DNA of 64,000 nt from Micromonospora chersina (GCF_900091475.1 NZ_FMIB01000002.1:1860001-1924000), one strand, 5' to 3'; shown: positions 26,686-35,873, counted from the stretch's first letter. Translations and numbers: made by a program. The notes: generated by a model not told the origin, from the letters alone.

Positions 26686-26908
26686 GGCTGTCCTGTCTCC
26701 CTGTACGGTCGCGCCGCTTCGGCAGCGGCGAGATTGTCGGGCCGGGGGTGTCCGCCCGACTGCTCCGGCGGGACGGCGCCGCCGGACGGCACGCCTCCCC
26801 GGCGCACGACGCGGCGGCGTCGCGCGGGGTTTCTCGCGTGCCGGCGTCGAACGCCGACCCAACTATCCACTTGTATGAGTGAATCCGCTGCCCCGTCCGG
26901 GGCCGTGG
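26686..26908. other. Intergenic region between yajC and secD
   Basis: 223 bp. It holds an AT-richer patch near 26861-26885 that is the likely secD promoter on the minus strand. The minus-strand pattern GGATT-N18-GTT resembles, with one mismatch, a SigR/SigH-type promoter (GGAAT-N18-GTT). This is only suggestive. No gene seen. Confidence 0.35.
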
Positions 26909-27253
26909 TCACTCCTTGACCGGCTCGGCTTCCTCGGTGATCGTCTCGGCCTCCGGCGCCTCGACGCGCTTCACCACGCGGGCGATGGCGGGACGCGCGT
27001 ACCGGGTCTGCACGCCCGGGGCGACCTCGAGCAGGACCGTCTCGTCCTCGACCCCGGTCACCGTGCCGTAGAGACCGCCGATGGTGACCACCTCGTCGCC
27101 CACGCCGAGCGCGGACTGCATCTGCTCGGCCTCACGGCGACGCTTCTGCTGGGGGCGGATCATCATGAAGTACATGACGCCGAAGAGCAGAGCGATCATG
27201 AGGATCGGCGTCAGACCGCCGGCTCCCCCGCCACTCGCTGCTGCGTAAAGCAC
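26909..27253 (-). CDS. yajC: Preprotein translocase subunit YajC
   Basis: A 114-residue single-pass accessory protein of SecDF. A short N-terminus leads into the helix LTPILMIALLFGVMYFMMI and the hallmark RPQQKRRREAEQM, then the soluble domain GDEVVTIGGLYGTVTGVEDETVLLEV and an acidic tail. The start is uncertain: GTG at 27253 has GGAAGG 9 nt upstream, while ATG at 27271 (MGRSTT) has GGAGG only 4 nt upstream. It is adjacent to secD, as in nearly all actinobacteria. Confidence 0.93.
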   Translation of the reverse strand: MLYAAASGGGAGGLTPILMIALLFGVMYFMMIRPQQKRRREAEQMQSALGVGDEVVTIGGLYGTVTGVEDETVLLEVAPGVQTRYARPAIARVVKRVEAPEAETITEEAEPVKE

Positions 27254-27392
27254 GGTTGTCGACCTTCCCATTGGCCTCCGCGCCGCCCCGGAGGGCACCA
27301 CAGCGGAGGCGGATTCTCACGTCCTGTCAAACCGCGGCGAAGTCTAATCCCTGCACCTGAGAAGACCGAATGCGGCACAGATCACGTTCGGA

Positions 27393-28457
27393 TCACGGCT
27401 GATCGGGCTGCGCCGAGAACAGATCGGGCGCCGAAGGGGCATCCGCGCCAAATGTACCATTCGGCGGCGTACGCCCCAGATGATGCCAGGCGGCCGCCGT
27501 GGCGACCCGGCCGCGCGGCGTACGGGCCAGGAGCCCGGCCCGGACCAGGAAGGGCTCGCACACCTCCTCGACCGTGTCCGGCTGCTCCCCCACCGCCACG
27601 GCGAGGGTGGAGAGGCCGACGGGGCCGCCCCGGAAGGAGTCGACAAGCGCGGTGAGCACCGCCCGGTCCAGCCGGTCCAGGCCGAGCGCGTCGACGTCGT
27701 AGACGGTGAGGGCGGCCCGGGCGGTCTCCAGGTTGACCACCCCTTCGGCGCGGACCTCGGCGAAGTCGCGCACGCGGCGCAGCAGCCGGTTGGCGATCCG
27801 GGGGGTGCCCCGGGACCGCCCGGCGATCTCCGCCGCGCCGTCGGGGGTGATCGGCACGCCGAGGATCCGGGCGGACCGGTGCAGCAGCGTCTCCAGGTCG
27901 GCCGGGGAGTAGAAGTCGAGGTGGGCCACGAAGCCGAACCGGTCCCGCATGGGCCCGGTGAGCAGGCCGGAGCGGGTGGTCGCGCCGACCAGGGTGAACG
28001 GCTCGACGTCGAGCGGGATGGCGGTCGCCCCGGGGCCCTTGCCGACCACCACGTCGACCCGGAAGTCCTCCATGGCGCTGTAGAGCAGTTCCTCGGCCGG
28101 CTTGGCGATCCGGTGGATCTCGTCGATGAAGAGCACGTCGCCCTCGGCGAGGCTGGTCAGGATGGCGGCCAGGTCGCCGGAGCGCTCGATGGCCGGCCCG
28201 CTGGTCACCCGGATCCCCGAGCCCAGTTCGGCGGCGACGATGTTGGCCAGGGTGGTCTTACCGAGGCCAGGCGGCCCTGACAAAAGAATGTGGTCGGGCG
28301 GGGAGCCGCGCCGCATCGCACCCTTGAGCAACAGATCGAGCTGGTCGCGGACCCGGTGCTGGGCGATGAACTCCTCCAGCCGCTTGGGCCGGACGCTGGC
28401 CTCCGCGTCCCGTTCCGCGTCGCTGACGTACGCCGAGACGAGGTTGTCGTTGCTCAT
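27393..28457 (-). CDS. ruvB: Holliday junction branch-migration helicase RuvB
   Basis: A 354-residue AAA+ motor that, with RuvA, drives branch migration of Holliday junctions. Walker A is GPPGLGKT (61-68) and Walker B is VLFIDEIHR (108-116). Sensor 1 is GATTRSG and the arginine finger region is GPMRDRFGF (about 168-176). The C-terminal winged helix runs from about 260. The start overlaps the ruvA stop by 4 nt. Gene order ruvC-ruvA-ruvB with overlapping ends makes a single operon. Confidence 0.97.
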   Translation of the reverse strand: MSNDNLVSAYVSDAERDAEASVRPKRLEEFIAQHRVRDQLDLLLKGAMRRGSPPDHILLSGPPGLGKTTLANIVAAELGSGIRVTSGPAIERSGDLAAILTSLAEGDVLFIDEIHRIAKPAEELLYSAMEDFRVDVVVGKGPGATAIPLDVEPFTLVGATTRSGLLTGPMRDRFGFVAHLDFYSPADLETLLHRSARILGVPITPDGAAEIAGRSRGTPRIANRLLRRVRDFAEVRAEGVVNLETARAALTVYDVDALGLDRLDRAVLTALVDSFRGGPVGLSTLAVAVGEQPDTVEEVCEPFLVRAGLLARTPRGRVATAAAWHHLGRTPPNGTFGADAPSAPDLFSAQPDQP

Positions 28458-29056
28458 CGGGTGCGGCCCAGGAGGCGGATGGCCTGCTTGAGCAGGACCG
28501 GCACGGGCGGGGTCTCGCCGTCGACCGTCTCGGCGACGGCGGCCACCGCCTGCTCGGCCTGGGCGGCGGTCCAGCCGAGCCCGACGAGGGCCTGGCGGAC
28601 CTGCTCGGGCCAGGCGCCGGCGGTGACCCCGGCCGCGCCGTCGGCGCCGATCGGCACCGGGCCGATCCGGTCGCGCAGTTCGAGGACGAGCCGCTCGGCG
28701 CCCTTCTTGCCGATGCCGGGCACCCGGGTCAGCGCGGCGGTGTCGGCGTTGGCGATGGCCTTGCGGACGGCGTCGGGGGTGTGCACGGCGAGCACCGCCT
28801 GGGCCAGCCGCGGGCCGACCCCGCTGGCGGTCTGGAGCAGCTCGAAGAGCTGCTTGGCGTCGTCGTCGGCGAAGCCGTAGAGGGTGAGCGAGTCCTCCCG
28901 GACCACCAGGCTGGTGGCCAGCCGGGCGGGCTGGCCGACGCGCAGCTCGGCGAGGGTGCCGGGGGCGCACTGCACGGCCAGGCCGATGCCGCCCACCTCC
29001 ACCACGGCGTGGTCCGGACCGGTCGCGGTCACCGTGCCGCGCACGCTGGCGATCAT
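28454..29056 (-). CDS. ruvA: Holliday junction DNA-binding protein RuvA
   Basis: A 200-residue tetrameric junction-binding subunit. It has an N-terminal OB domain ([23 protein letters not shown] and so on), the two helix-hairpin-helix motifs [14 protein letters not shown] and [17 protein letters not shown], and the C-terminal RuvB-contact domain ([19 protein letters not shown]). Overlaps of 4 nt with ruvC before it and ruvB after it show tight coupling. Confidence 0.97.
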   Translation of the reverse strand: MIASVRGTVTATGPDHAVVEVGGIGLAVQCAPGTLAELRVGQPARLATSLVVREDSLTLYGFADDDAKQLFELLQTASGVGPRLAQAVLAVHTPDAVRKAIANADTAALTRVPGIGKKGAERLVLELRDRIGPVPIGADGAAGVTAGAWPEQVRQALVGLGWTAAQAEQAVAAVAETVDGETPPVPVLLKQAIRLLGRTR

Positions 29057-29580
29057 CGCGCTCCTCCTCGTCGTGCCCGCTCCGCCGCGGCGGCCAGCTT
29101 GGATCGGGTGCCGCCGCGCCAGACGTGGCAGATGGCCAGCGCCAGGGCGTCGGCGGCGTCGGCCGGGCGGGGCGGCTCGGGCAGCCGCAGCAGCCGGGTG
29201 ACCATGGCGGTCATCTGCGCCTTGTCGGCCTGGCCGGAACCGGTCACCGCCGCCTTCACCTCGCTCGGGGTGTAGGTCTGCACGGGCAGCCCGGCCCGGG
29301 CCCCGGCGAGCACGGCGATCCCGCTGGCCTGGGCGGTGCCCATCACGGTGCGGACGTTGTGCTGGCTGAACACCCGTTCGACGGCCACGGCGTCGGGCCG
29401 GTGCTCGGCGACCAGGTCGGTGAGGGAGCGGTCCAGGTGCAGCAGGCGCAGCGGCAGCTCGTCGGCGGGGTCGGTGTAGACGACGTAGTAGGCGACGAGG
29501 GTGCAGGGGCGGCCCGGCACGCCCTCGACCACGCCGACCCCGCACCGGGTCAGCCCCGGGTCGACGCCCAGCACGCGCAC
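29053..29580 (-). CDS. ruvC: Holliday junction resolvase RuvC
   Basis: A 175-residue endonuclease that cuts Holliday junctions. Acidic catalytic residues are visible: Asp7 (LGVDPG), Glu (AVAVERVF) and the pair in [27 protein letters not shown] and [21 protein letters not shown] are family signatures. The start is GTG with a GGAGG-type site. No yebC gene lies upstream, unlike in many actinobacteria; a DUF1905 gene takes its place. A possible LexA box lies 25 nt upstream. Confidence 0.97.
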   Translation of the reverse strand: MRVLGVDPGLTRCGVGVVEGVPGRPCTLVAYYVVYTDPADELPLRLLHLDRSLTDLVAEHRPDAVAVERVFSQHNVRTVMGTAQASGIAVLAGARAGLPVQTYTPSEVKAAVTGSGQADKAQMTAMVTRLLRLPEPPRPADAADALALAICHVWRGGTRSKLAAAAERARRGGAR

Positions 29581-29604
29581 GCCGCCTCCTCCCCCAGCCG
29601 CCAG

Positions 29605-29620
29605 CAGTACGTGTGTTCGA
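29605..29620 (-). promoter_or_regulatory. Candidate LexA (SOS) box upstream of ruvCAB
   Basis: On the minus strand TCGAAC-N4-GTACTG. The left half-site matches the actinobacterial SOS box (TCGAAC-N4-GTTCGA) exactly and the right half matches 3 of 6. It lies 25 nt from the ruvC start, just after a TAGGGT -10-like box (29622-29627). ruv operons are commonly SOS-regulated. Confidence 0.45.
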
Positions 29621-29674
29621 CACCCTACTGGTGCGGTCGGACGGCCGCCGGGCGGGACACGCCCAGCCGTGCGG

Positions 29675-29956
29675 TCAGCGCCGCGTCGGGTCGACCTCGA
29701 CCGCGACGGTGACCGGGTCGCCGTGGTCCTTGCCGGCGCGGATGCGGGCCGGGACGGGCAGCAGCCAGCCGGCCCGCCGGTCCCGCCAGACGCTCGTCGA
29801 CCAGGTGCGGCCGTCGACGGTGGCGGTCACCGGCACCCGGCCGAACGGGCCGGCCGCCTCCGGCGCGTGCTCCGCCGGGACCGGGGCGAACACCCAGCCA
29901 CCGGCGCCGGACCAGCGCACCAGTGTCACCTCGAAGGACGTCGTCCCGCCCGCCAT
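29675..29956 (-). CDS. DUF1905 domain protein
   Basis: A 93-residue protein matching the DUF1905 pattern: [20 protein letters not shown], then [41 protein letters not shown] and VAVEVD. It forms a small beta-barrel; biochemical role unknown. The ATG has GGAGG 5 nt upstream. It is on the same strand as ruvC, 94 bp upstream of it, and divergent from the dehydrogenase gene. Confidence 0.85.
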   Translation of the reverse strand: MAGGTTSFEVTLVRWSGAGGWVFAPVPAEHAPEAAGPFGRVPVTATVDGRTWSTSVWRDRRAGWLLPVPARIRAGKDHGDPVTVAVEVDPTRR

Positions 29957-30125
29957 CCACGCCTCCGTTCCGCGCCGGACCGACCCGGGCCACCGTCGCA
30001 CGGCCCCCTGACACGCGGCGGCGGCCCGGCCCCGCGCGAGGCGGCGGGCGCCACACACTGAAGCGGTCGAGTATGTGTCGCCGCCCCATGTGCCGCTGGC
30101 CACACAGCTCGTAACTTCTTGCGCC

Positions 30126-30908
30126 ATGACGGCAGAACCCGTGGCGGTCCCCCACGTCGTGAACGTCGACCTCTCCGGTCGCGCCGCGCTGGTGACCGGT
30201 GGTGGCAGCGGCATCGGACGGGCCTGTGCCCTGCGGCTGGCGGCGGCCGGCGCGGCGGTGCTGGTGGTGGACCGCAACGTGGAGGCGGCCAAGGCGGTCG
30301 CGGCGGAGGCGGGGGGCCGGGCGGAGGGCGTCGACCTGGCCGACTCCGCGGCGGTGGACCGGCTCGACGTCGACGTGGACATCGTCGTCAACAACGCCGG
30401 CCTCCAGCACGTGGCGCCGGTACAGGACTTCCCCGTCGAGCGCTTCGAGTACATCCAGCGGGTGATGGTGGAGGCGCCGTTCCTGCTGATCCGCCGGGCG
30501 CTGCCCCGGATGTACGCGAACGGGTGGGGCCGGATCGTCAACATCTCGTCGGTGCACGGGTTGCGCGCCTCGCCGTACAAAGCGGCGTACGTCTCGGCGA
30601 AGCACGCGCTGGAGGGCCTGTCGAAGGTGGTGGCGCTGGAGGGCGCCGCGCACGGGGTGACGGCCAACTGCATCAACCCGGCGTACGTGCGGACCGCGCT
30701 GGTGGAGAGCCAGATCGCCGACCAGGCGGCCAGTCACGGCATCGGCGAGGACGAGGTGGTGGAGAAGATCATGCTGGCCCGGGCGGCGATCAAGCGGCTG
30801 ATCGAGCCGGAGGAGGTGGCGGAGCTGGTGGCGTACCTGTGCTCGCCGCCCGCCGCGTTCATCACCGGCGCGTCGATCGCCCTCGACGGGGGCTGGACGG
30901 CCAACTAG
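30126..30908 (+). CDS. 3-hydroxybutyrate dehydrogenase-like short-chain dehydrogenase
   Basis: A 260-residue classical SDR. The cofactor motif TGGGSGIG (24-31), NNAG (89-92) and catalytic Ser142, Tyr155 and Lys159 (SAYK-type YVSAK) are all present. The sequence around HGLRASPYKAAYVSAKHALEG and the ending FITGASIALDGGWTA are characteristic of 3-hydroxybutyrate dehydrogenases, which interconvert 3-hydroxybutyrate and acetoacetate with NAD. A TAACTT box (30112-30117) ends 8 nt before the ATG. The stop overlaps the GTG of the PucR-type gene (TAGTG), so the two form an operon. Confidence 0.9.
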   Translation: MTAEPVAVPHVVNVDLSGRAALVTGGGSGIGRACALRLAAAGAAVLVVDRNVEAAKAVAAEAGGRAEGVDLADSAAVDRLDVDVDIVVNNAGLQHVAPVQDFPVERFEYIQRVMVEAPFLLIRRALPRMYANGWGRIVNISSVHGLRASPYKAAYVSAKHALEGLSKVVALEGAAHGVTANCINPAYVRTALVESQIADQAASHGIGEDEVVEKIMLARAAIKRLIEPEEVAELVAYLCSPPAAFITGASIALDGGWTAN

Positions 30909-32842
30909 TGGCCTCGCGCACAATGTCGGTCATGTCGTCGCCGGTCGAGTTCCTGGAGCTGCTGGCGCGGGAGGCCGCCCCGGTCGAGTTCGAGGGCCCG
31001 CTGGTCGCCGCCCGCGCCGCCGGCCTGCCCGCCGAGCGCCTCGCCGAGCTGGAGCAGGCGAAGCTGGTGGCGTTGCGGGTCCGCGCGCTGCTGGAGCGGC
31101 GGCGCCGCCGGGAGACCGAGCTCTCCGGCCTGTACGACACGGCCAGCGACCTGGCCGGGCTGCGCGACCTGGACGACGTGCTGCGGGCGATCGTGCACCG
31201 GGCGCGGATCCTGCTCGGCACCGACGTGGCGTACATGACGCTCAACGACGACGAGCGCGGCGACACGTACATGAGGGTCACCGACGGCTCGATCTCGGCG
31301 CGGTTCCAGCGGCTGCGGCTGGAGATGGGCGACGGCCTGGGTGGCCTGGTGGCGCAGACCGGCACCCCGTACGTCACCTCGAACTACCAGGAGGACGACC
31401 GCTTCAAGCACACCGGGGAGATCGACGGCGGGGTGGGCGAGGAGGGCCTGGTGGCCATCCTGGGCGTCCCGCTGCGGCTCGGGTCGAGCGTCATCGGCGT
31501 GCTGTACGCGGCCAACCGGTCGGCCCGGCCGTTCGCCCGCGAGGAGGTGTCGCTGCTGGTCTCCCTGGCCGCGCACGCCGCCGTGGCCATCGACACCGCC
31601 CGGCTGCTGGCCGAGACCCGGTCGGCGCTGGAGGAGCTGTCGACGGCGAACAGCACGATCCGGGCGCACAGCAGCTCGGTGGAGCGGGCCGCCGCCGCCC
31701 ACGACCGGATGACCGCCCTCGTGGTACGCGGCGGCGGGATGGAGGACGTGGCGGCGGCGGTCACCGAGGTGCTCGGCGGGGCGCTGCTGGCGCTGGACGC
31801 CGAGGGGCGGCGGCTGGCCCGGGTGGGCGAGATCGAGGAGCCGGACCGGGCGGACATCGTGGAGGCGGTGGCCGCGTCCCGCACCGAGGGGCGCAGCGTG
31901 CGCCGGGGTCCGCTGTGGTACGCCGCCGTGGTGGCCGGCGCGGAGAACCTGGGCGCGCTGGTGCTGCGCCCGGACGGCGAGCTGGTCGACGCCGACCAGC
32001 GGATCCTGGAGCGGGCCGCGCTGGTGACCGCGCTGCTGCTGCTGTTCCGCCGCACGGTGGCGGAGGCGGAGGGGCGGGTCCGGGGCGAGCTGCTGGACGA
32101 CCTGATCGCCCGGCCGCTGCGGGACACCGACGCGCTGCGCAGCCGGGCGCGGCGGCTCGGCGTGGACCTGGACGCCCCGCACGTGCTCGTGGCGGTCGGC
32201 GACGACGCGATCGCCGCCACCGGCTCGGCCCGGCAGCGGGTGCTCTCCTGGGCCACCACGTACGCCTCGACGCGGGGCGGGCTGGCGGCGGCGCGCGACG
32301 GGCGGGTGGTGCTCATGCTGCCCGGCCAGGACGCGGGCGGCGCGGCCCGGGCGGTGGCCCGGGACCTGTCCCGGGTGACCGGCCGGCCGGTGACCGCCGG
32401 TTCGAGCGGGCCGTCCACGGGCCCGGCCTCGCTGGCCGTCACCTTCGCCGAGGCGGAGCGGTGCCTGACGGCGCTGGGCGCGCTGGGCCGGGCCGGGCAG
32501 GGGGCGAGCACTGCCGAGCTGGGCTTCGTGGGGCTGCTGCTGGGCGCGGTCGGGGACTCGGGCGACCGGGACGTGGCCCGTTTCCTCACCGCCACCGTCG
32601 GGCCGGTGGTCGACTACGACGCCCGGCGGGGCACCGCGCTGGTGAAGACCCTGGAGGCGTACTTCGGGGTGGGTGGCAGCCTGGCTCGGGCGGCGGAGCT
32701 GCTGCACGTGCACGTCAACACGGTGACCCAGCGGCTGGAGCGGGTCGGGCAGCTGCTCGGCGCGGACTGGCAGAAGCCGGAGCGCGCCCTGGAGGTGCAG
32801 CTCGCCCTGCGGCTGCACCGGCTGCGCACCCCGGCGGCCTGA
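30908..32842 (+). CDS. PucR-type regulator with GAF domain
   Basis: A 644-residue regulator. The N-terminal coiled region (1-70) is followed by a GAF sensor domain (about 75-225: VLRAIVHRARILLGTDVAYMTL through FAREEVSLLVSLAAHAAVAIDTA), a central CdaR-like region, and a C-terminal PucR helix-turn-helix (LVKTLEAYFGVGGSLARAAELLHVHVNTV, about 575-605). Start choices are GTG at 30908, overlapping the SDR stop, or ATG at 30923 or 30932. Being downstream of the 3-hydroxybutyrate dehydrogenase in one transcript, it probably controls ketone-body or PHB-related catabolism. Confidence 0.87.
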   Translation: MASRTMSVMSSPVEFLELLAREAAPVEFEGPLVAARAAGLPAERLAELEQAKLVALRVRALLERRRRRETELSGLYDTASDLAGLRDLDDVLRAIVHRARILLGTDVAYMTLNDDERGDTYMRVTDGSISARFQRLRLEMGDGLGGLVAQTGTPYVTSNYQEDDRFKHTGEIDGGVGEEGLVAILGVPLRLGSSVIGVLYAANRSARPFAREEVSLLVSLAAHAAVAIDTARLLAETRSALEELSTANSTIRAHSSSVERAAAAHDRMTALVVRGGGMEDVAAAVTEVLGGALLALDAEGRRLARVGEIEEPDRADIVEAVAASRTEGRSVRRGPLWYAAVVAGAENLGALVLRPDGELVDADQRILERAALVTALLLLFRRTVAEAEGRVRGELLDDLIARPLRDTDALRSRARRLGVDLDAPHVLVAVGDDAIAATGSARQRVLSWATTYASTRGGLAAARDGRVVLMLPGQDAGGAARAVARDLSRVTGRPVTAGSSGPSTGPASLAVTFAEAERCLTALGALGRAGQGASTAELGFVGLLLGAVGDSGDRDVARFLTATVGPVVDYDARRGTALVKTLEAYFGVGGSLARAAELLHVHVNTVTQRLERVGQLLGADWQKPERALEVQLALRLHRLRTPAA

Positions 32843-32854
32843 CCCGCCCGCGGT

Positions 32855-33463
32855 TCAGCGGGCGCGCAGGCCTTCGAGGACGCTGTCCACGACCCGCTCG
32901 GGGAGGATGCGCTCGTCCAGCTCGGGGTGCCAGCGCAGCACCCGCTGGATCAGCATGGGCCCGCTGAGCAGCGCCATGGCCAGCTCGATGTCGAGGTCGG
33001 CGCGGAGTTCCCCGCTGTCCACCCCGCGGCGCAGCACCTCGCGCATCAGCTTCCGCCGCGGCTCGATGATGTTCTGGTAGAGCTGGAAGTGGTCCGGGCT
33101 GCGGTTCACCTCGGGCACCAGGCACGGCATGATCCGGGCGGCCCGCGGGTCGACGTTGTGGCCGACCGCGCCGACGAGCAGCACCAGGTCGTCGCGGACG
33201 GAGTGCCCGGCGGGCTGGGGCGGCACCCCCTTGAGCCGGCGCAGTGCGTCCATGAGCAGCGCGTCCTTGCCGGACCAGCGGCGGTAGATGGTGGCCTTGC
33301 CAACTCCGGCGCGGGCGGCGATCGCCTCGATGGAGAGCGCCTCGATGGTGCTGCCCTCGGCCAGCAGGTCGAGGGTGGCCTCGATGATCGCTTCGTCCGC
33401 GCGGACGCTCCGCGGTCGCCCGGGCGACCGCGGAGCATCAGCCGTAGAGGTCATGTCAGACAT
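32855..33463 (-). CDS. TetR family regulator of the adjacent MFS pump
   Basis: A 202-residue TetR repressor. The N-terminal HTH runs about 18-65 (AIIEATLDLLAEGS, then AIAARAGVGKATIYRRWSGKDALL), followed by a TetR_C_16-like ligand domain. The ATG at 33463 begins 12 nt after the MFS stop, so the pump gene comes first and the repressor second in one operon. Two matched operators lie before the pump gene. A second ATG at 33454 is possible. Confidence 0.9.
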   Translation of the reverse strand: MSDMTSTADAPRSPGRPRSVRADEAIIEATLDLLAEGSTIEALSIEAIAARAGVGKATIYRRWSGKDALLMDALRRLKGVPPQPAGHSVRDDLVLLVGAVGHNVDPRAARIMPCLVPEVNRSPDHFQLYQNIIEPRRKLMREVLRRGVDSGELRADLDIELAMALLSGPMLIQRVLRWHPELDERILPERVVDSVLEGLRAR

Positions 33464-33474
33464 TGTCGCCGAAC

Positions 33475-35040
33475 CTACGCGGTCCCGGCCAACTCCCGCT
33501 CGGTGGCCGGCCGGGCGTCGGTCTCGATCACCGGGCGGCCGGGCATCCAGCGCAGCACGATGACGAAGCCGAGGAGTGCCACCAGCGCGGACACCCCGGC
33601 CGCCCAGTGCATCGCCGAGACGAACGAGGTGTTCGCCGCGTCGATGAGCCGGGGAGCGCCGGCCCCGAGCCGGCCGGCGACCGCGTACGCCCCGGAGATC
33701 GACTCCTGGGCCGCGTCGCGGACCGGGCCGGGCAGGCCGGACACGGCCGTGGCCACGTCGTTGCGGTAGACGGCGGAGAGCACCGAACCGAGCACCGCCA
33801 CGCCGAGCGCGCCGGCGACCTGGCGGACGGTGTTGCTCACGGCCGAGCCCACGCCGGCCTTCTCGCGGGGCAGCGCCGACATGATCGACTCGGTGGCCGG
33901 CGGCATGATGTTGGCCATCCCGGCGCCCTGCACGAAGCCCAGCGCCGAGAAGATCCAGATCGGGGTGTCCGCGTCGATGAGCACGAACGCGCCGAGCGCG
34001 GCGGCGGTGAGCAGCAGCCCGACCCCGGCGACCGCCCGGCCGCCGTAGCGGCGCACCATGGCGGCGCTGCGCGGCGCGAAGATCAGCTGGGCGGCCGCGA
34101 ACGGCAGGAAGAGCAGGCCGCTCTCCAGCGGGCTGTAGCCGCGGACCAGCTGGAGGTAGAAGGCGCCGAAGAACATGACGCCCATGGCGGCGAAGAAGAC
34201 CAGGCCGACCAGCGCCACCGGGGCGGCGAACCGGGGCACCCGGAACAGCCGGACGTCCAGCGACGGGTGGTCGCTGCGCAGCTCGTGGGCGACGAACCAG
34301 CCGAGCACCGCGAGGCCGCCGACGATCGCCAGCCACACCCGCGGCCGGTCGAAGCCGTGCTCGCCGCCGTCGATGATGCCGTACGTGAGGGCGACCAGGC
34401 CGACCACGGAGAGCAGCACGCCGAGCACGTCCACCCGGCCGGGCCGGGGGTCGCGGGACTCCGGGACGAGGGCGGCCACGAGCACCACGCCGAGCACCAC
34501 GACCGGCACGTTGATCAGGAAGACCGAACCCCACCAGTAGTGCTCCAGCAGGGCGCCGCCGAGCACCGGGCCGATGGCCACGGCCAGACCGACCGCGCCG
34601 GCCCAGATGCCGATCGCCTTGGCCCGTTCCCGGGGGTCGAACACGTTCGAGATGATCGACAGGGTCACCGGCATGATGGCCGCGCCGCCGACGCCCATCA
34701 GGGCGCGGGTGGCGATCAGCTGGCCCGGGTCCTGGGCGTACGCGGAGAGCAGCGAGGCCAGCCCGAACAGCGCCAGGCCGACCATCAGGAAGCGCTTGCG
34801 ACCGAGGCGGTCGCCGAGGACGCCGAAGGTGAACAGCAGCCCGGCGAAGACCAGGGTGTAGGAGTTGATCGCCCACTCCAGCTCGCCCTGGCTGGCCCCG
34901 AGGCCGTGCACCGGGTCGGCGAGGGTACGCAGGGCGACGTTGAGGATCGTGTTGTCGAGGACGACCACGAGGAGGCTGATCACCAGCACCCCCAGGATCG
35001 CCCACCTCCTCGGGTGTCCAGTGTTCTCGTGCGGTTCCAC
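33475..35040 (-). CDS. DHA2 family (EmrB/QacA) MFS drug transporter
   Basis: A 521-residue drug:proton antiporter with about 14 helices. Motif A GVLGDRLGRKRFLMVG follows helix 2; motif D1-like LDNTILNVAL is in helix 1; motif C GAVGLAVAIGPVLGG is in helix 5. The DHA2 class exports lipophilic or cationic drugs. The GTG start has GGAG about 9 nt upstream. It is the first gene of the MFS-TetR operon, under two operator copies. Confidence 0.93.
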   Translation of the reverse strand: MEPHENTGHPRRWAILGVLVISLLVVVLDNTILNVALRTLADPVHGLGASQGELEWAINSYTLVFAGLLFTFGVLGDRLGRKRFLMVGLALFGLASLLSAYAQDPGQLIATRALMGVGGAAIMPVTLSIISNVFDPRERAKAIGIWAGAVGLAVAIGPVLGGALLEHYWWGSVFLINVPVVVLGVVLVAALVPESRDPRPGRVDVLGVLLSVVGLVALTYGIIDGGEHGFDRPRVWLAIVGGLAVLGWFVAHELRSDHPSLDVRLFRVPRFAAPVALVGLVFFAAMGVMFFGAFYLQLVRGYSPLESGLLFLPFAAAQLIFAPRSAAMVRRYGGRAVAGVGLLLTAAALGAFVLIDADTPIWIFSALGFVQGAGMANIMPPATESIMSALPREKAGVGSAVSNTVRQVAGALGVAVLGSVLSAVYRNDVATAVSGLPGPVRDAAQESISGAYAVAGRLGAGAPRLIDAANTSFVSAMHWAAGVSALVALLGFVIVLRWMPGRPVIETDARPATERELAGTA

Positions 35041-35074
35041 TCGGGTTCTCCCCCCGACTCACCCGCGTCAAATA

Positions 35075-35097
35075 CGATACGGGACAGACTCGTAACG
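35075..35097. promoter_or_regulatory. TetR operator copy 1, upstream of the DHA2 pump
   Basis: CGATACG-N9-CGTAACG, the same layout as copy 2 with one mismatch in the right arm. It lies 35 nt before the pump start codon. The 48-bp offset between copies is close to whole helical turns. Confidence 0.6.
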
Positions 35098-35122
35098 CTG
35101 CCGAGCCTATGTGAGAGTGTTT

Positions 35123-35145
35123 CGATACGGAACCGGATCGTATCG
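35123..35145. promoter_or_regulatory. TetR operator copy 2, perfect inverted repeat
   Basis: CGATACG-N9-CGTATCG is a perfect inverted repeat between the pump and the B12-binding gene. Repressor-pump operons are typically controlled by such sites. Confidence 0.65.
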
Positions 35146-35158
35146 TTTGTGTTCCAGG

Positions 35159-35815
35159 TCACGCGGCCGGTCCGGCCAGGCAGGCGGCGGTCGCCTCGGC
35201 CAGCGAGGTGAGGCGGGCCGGGAGCGGCGCCAGGGGCTCGATCCAGCCCGGACCGGCGGCGTGCAGGCGTACCCCAGGAAAGTCCTTCCGGAGGCGGACC
35301 AGGCGGTGGGCGCGGCCGGTGGCCGGGCTCTGCGACCAGACCACCACGACGCGCGGGCGGACCCGGGCCACCGCGCCGGCCAGCGCCGTCCACGGCAGCG
35401 CCGGTCCGAGGTGCAGGGACCCCCGACCCCTCTCGCGCAGCGCCGCGGCGAGCGCGTGCAGCCCGAGGCAGTGCGTCTCCTGTTCGGCGCCGGCGAGCAG
35501 CACGCCGTCGGCGGGCAGCGGCCGGCCCGGCTCCCGGCGGAACACGTCCAGGCCGACCCGGATGCCCTCGGCGAGGGCGTGCTCGACGGCGATCTCGGCC
35601 GCGCCGTCTCCGCGCAGCGTGGCCAGCAGCGGCAGGCAGACCTGCTCCCAGGCCGCCACGACCCCGGCCTCGGCGGCCAGGTCCAGCACCAACGCCGCGA
35701 CCCGCTGGTCGTCCAGGTCCTCGGCGGCGGCGCGGAGCTGCTTGCGGGCCGGCTCGACGGCGTCGGCCGGCATCGGTTGGGTCAGCACCAGACGTACCCC
35801 CGGGTAGCAGTCCAC
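35159..35815 (-). CDS. Orphan cobalamin-binding domain protein (CarH/LitR sensor-like, no HTH)
   Basis: A 218-residue protein resembling the sensor half of B12-dependent regulators. It has a helical cap with VEHALAEG (Glu78-His79) followed by a Rossmann-like domain with ETHCLG (ExHxxG, 113-118), GVLLAGAE and SLHLGPALP. The MerR helix-turn-helix of CarH/LitR is missing, and the Trp found 10 residues before the cap Glu in CarH is Arg68 here. It may sense B12 or its redox state, or partner another protein. Start uncertain: the GTG at 35815 lies inside a perfect hairpin; ATG at 35773 is an alternative. Confidence 0.75.
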   Translation of the reverse strand: MDCYPGVRLVLTQPMPADAVEPARKQLRAAAEDLDDQRVAALVLDLAAEAGVVAAWEQVCLPLLATLRGDGAAEIAVEHALAEGIRVGLDVFRREPGRPLPADGVLLAGAEQETHCLGLHALAAALRERGRGSLHLGPALPWTALAGAVARVRPRVVVVWSQSPATGRAHRLVRLRKDFPGVRLHAAGPGWIEPLAPLPARLTSLAEATAACLAGPAA

Positions 35816-35825
35816 TACCCGGGGG
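35797..35825. promoter_or_regulatory. Perfect 11-bp inverted repeat across the start of the B12-binding gene
   Basis: CCCCCGGGTAG (35797-35807), a 7-nt centre, then CTACCCGGGGG (35815-35825). It covers the putative GTG start. It could be an operator, or an RNA hairpin that blocks initiation. Confidence 0.6.
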
Positions 35826-35873
35826 TTCGTCGGGACGGCGCGTCGCGGATGCGCCCGCCGGAGGAAAGGTGTC

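Noticed and set aside
26861..26900. SigR/SigH-type promoter upstream of secD
   Set aside because: GGATT-N18-GTT has a mismatch in a key base of the -35 element, and no other support was found; noted only in the intergenic entry.
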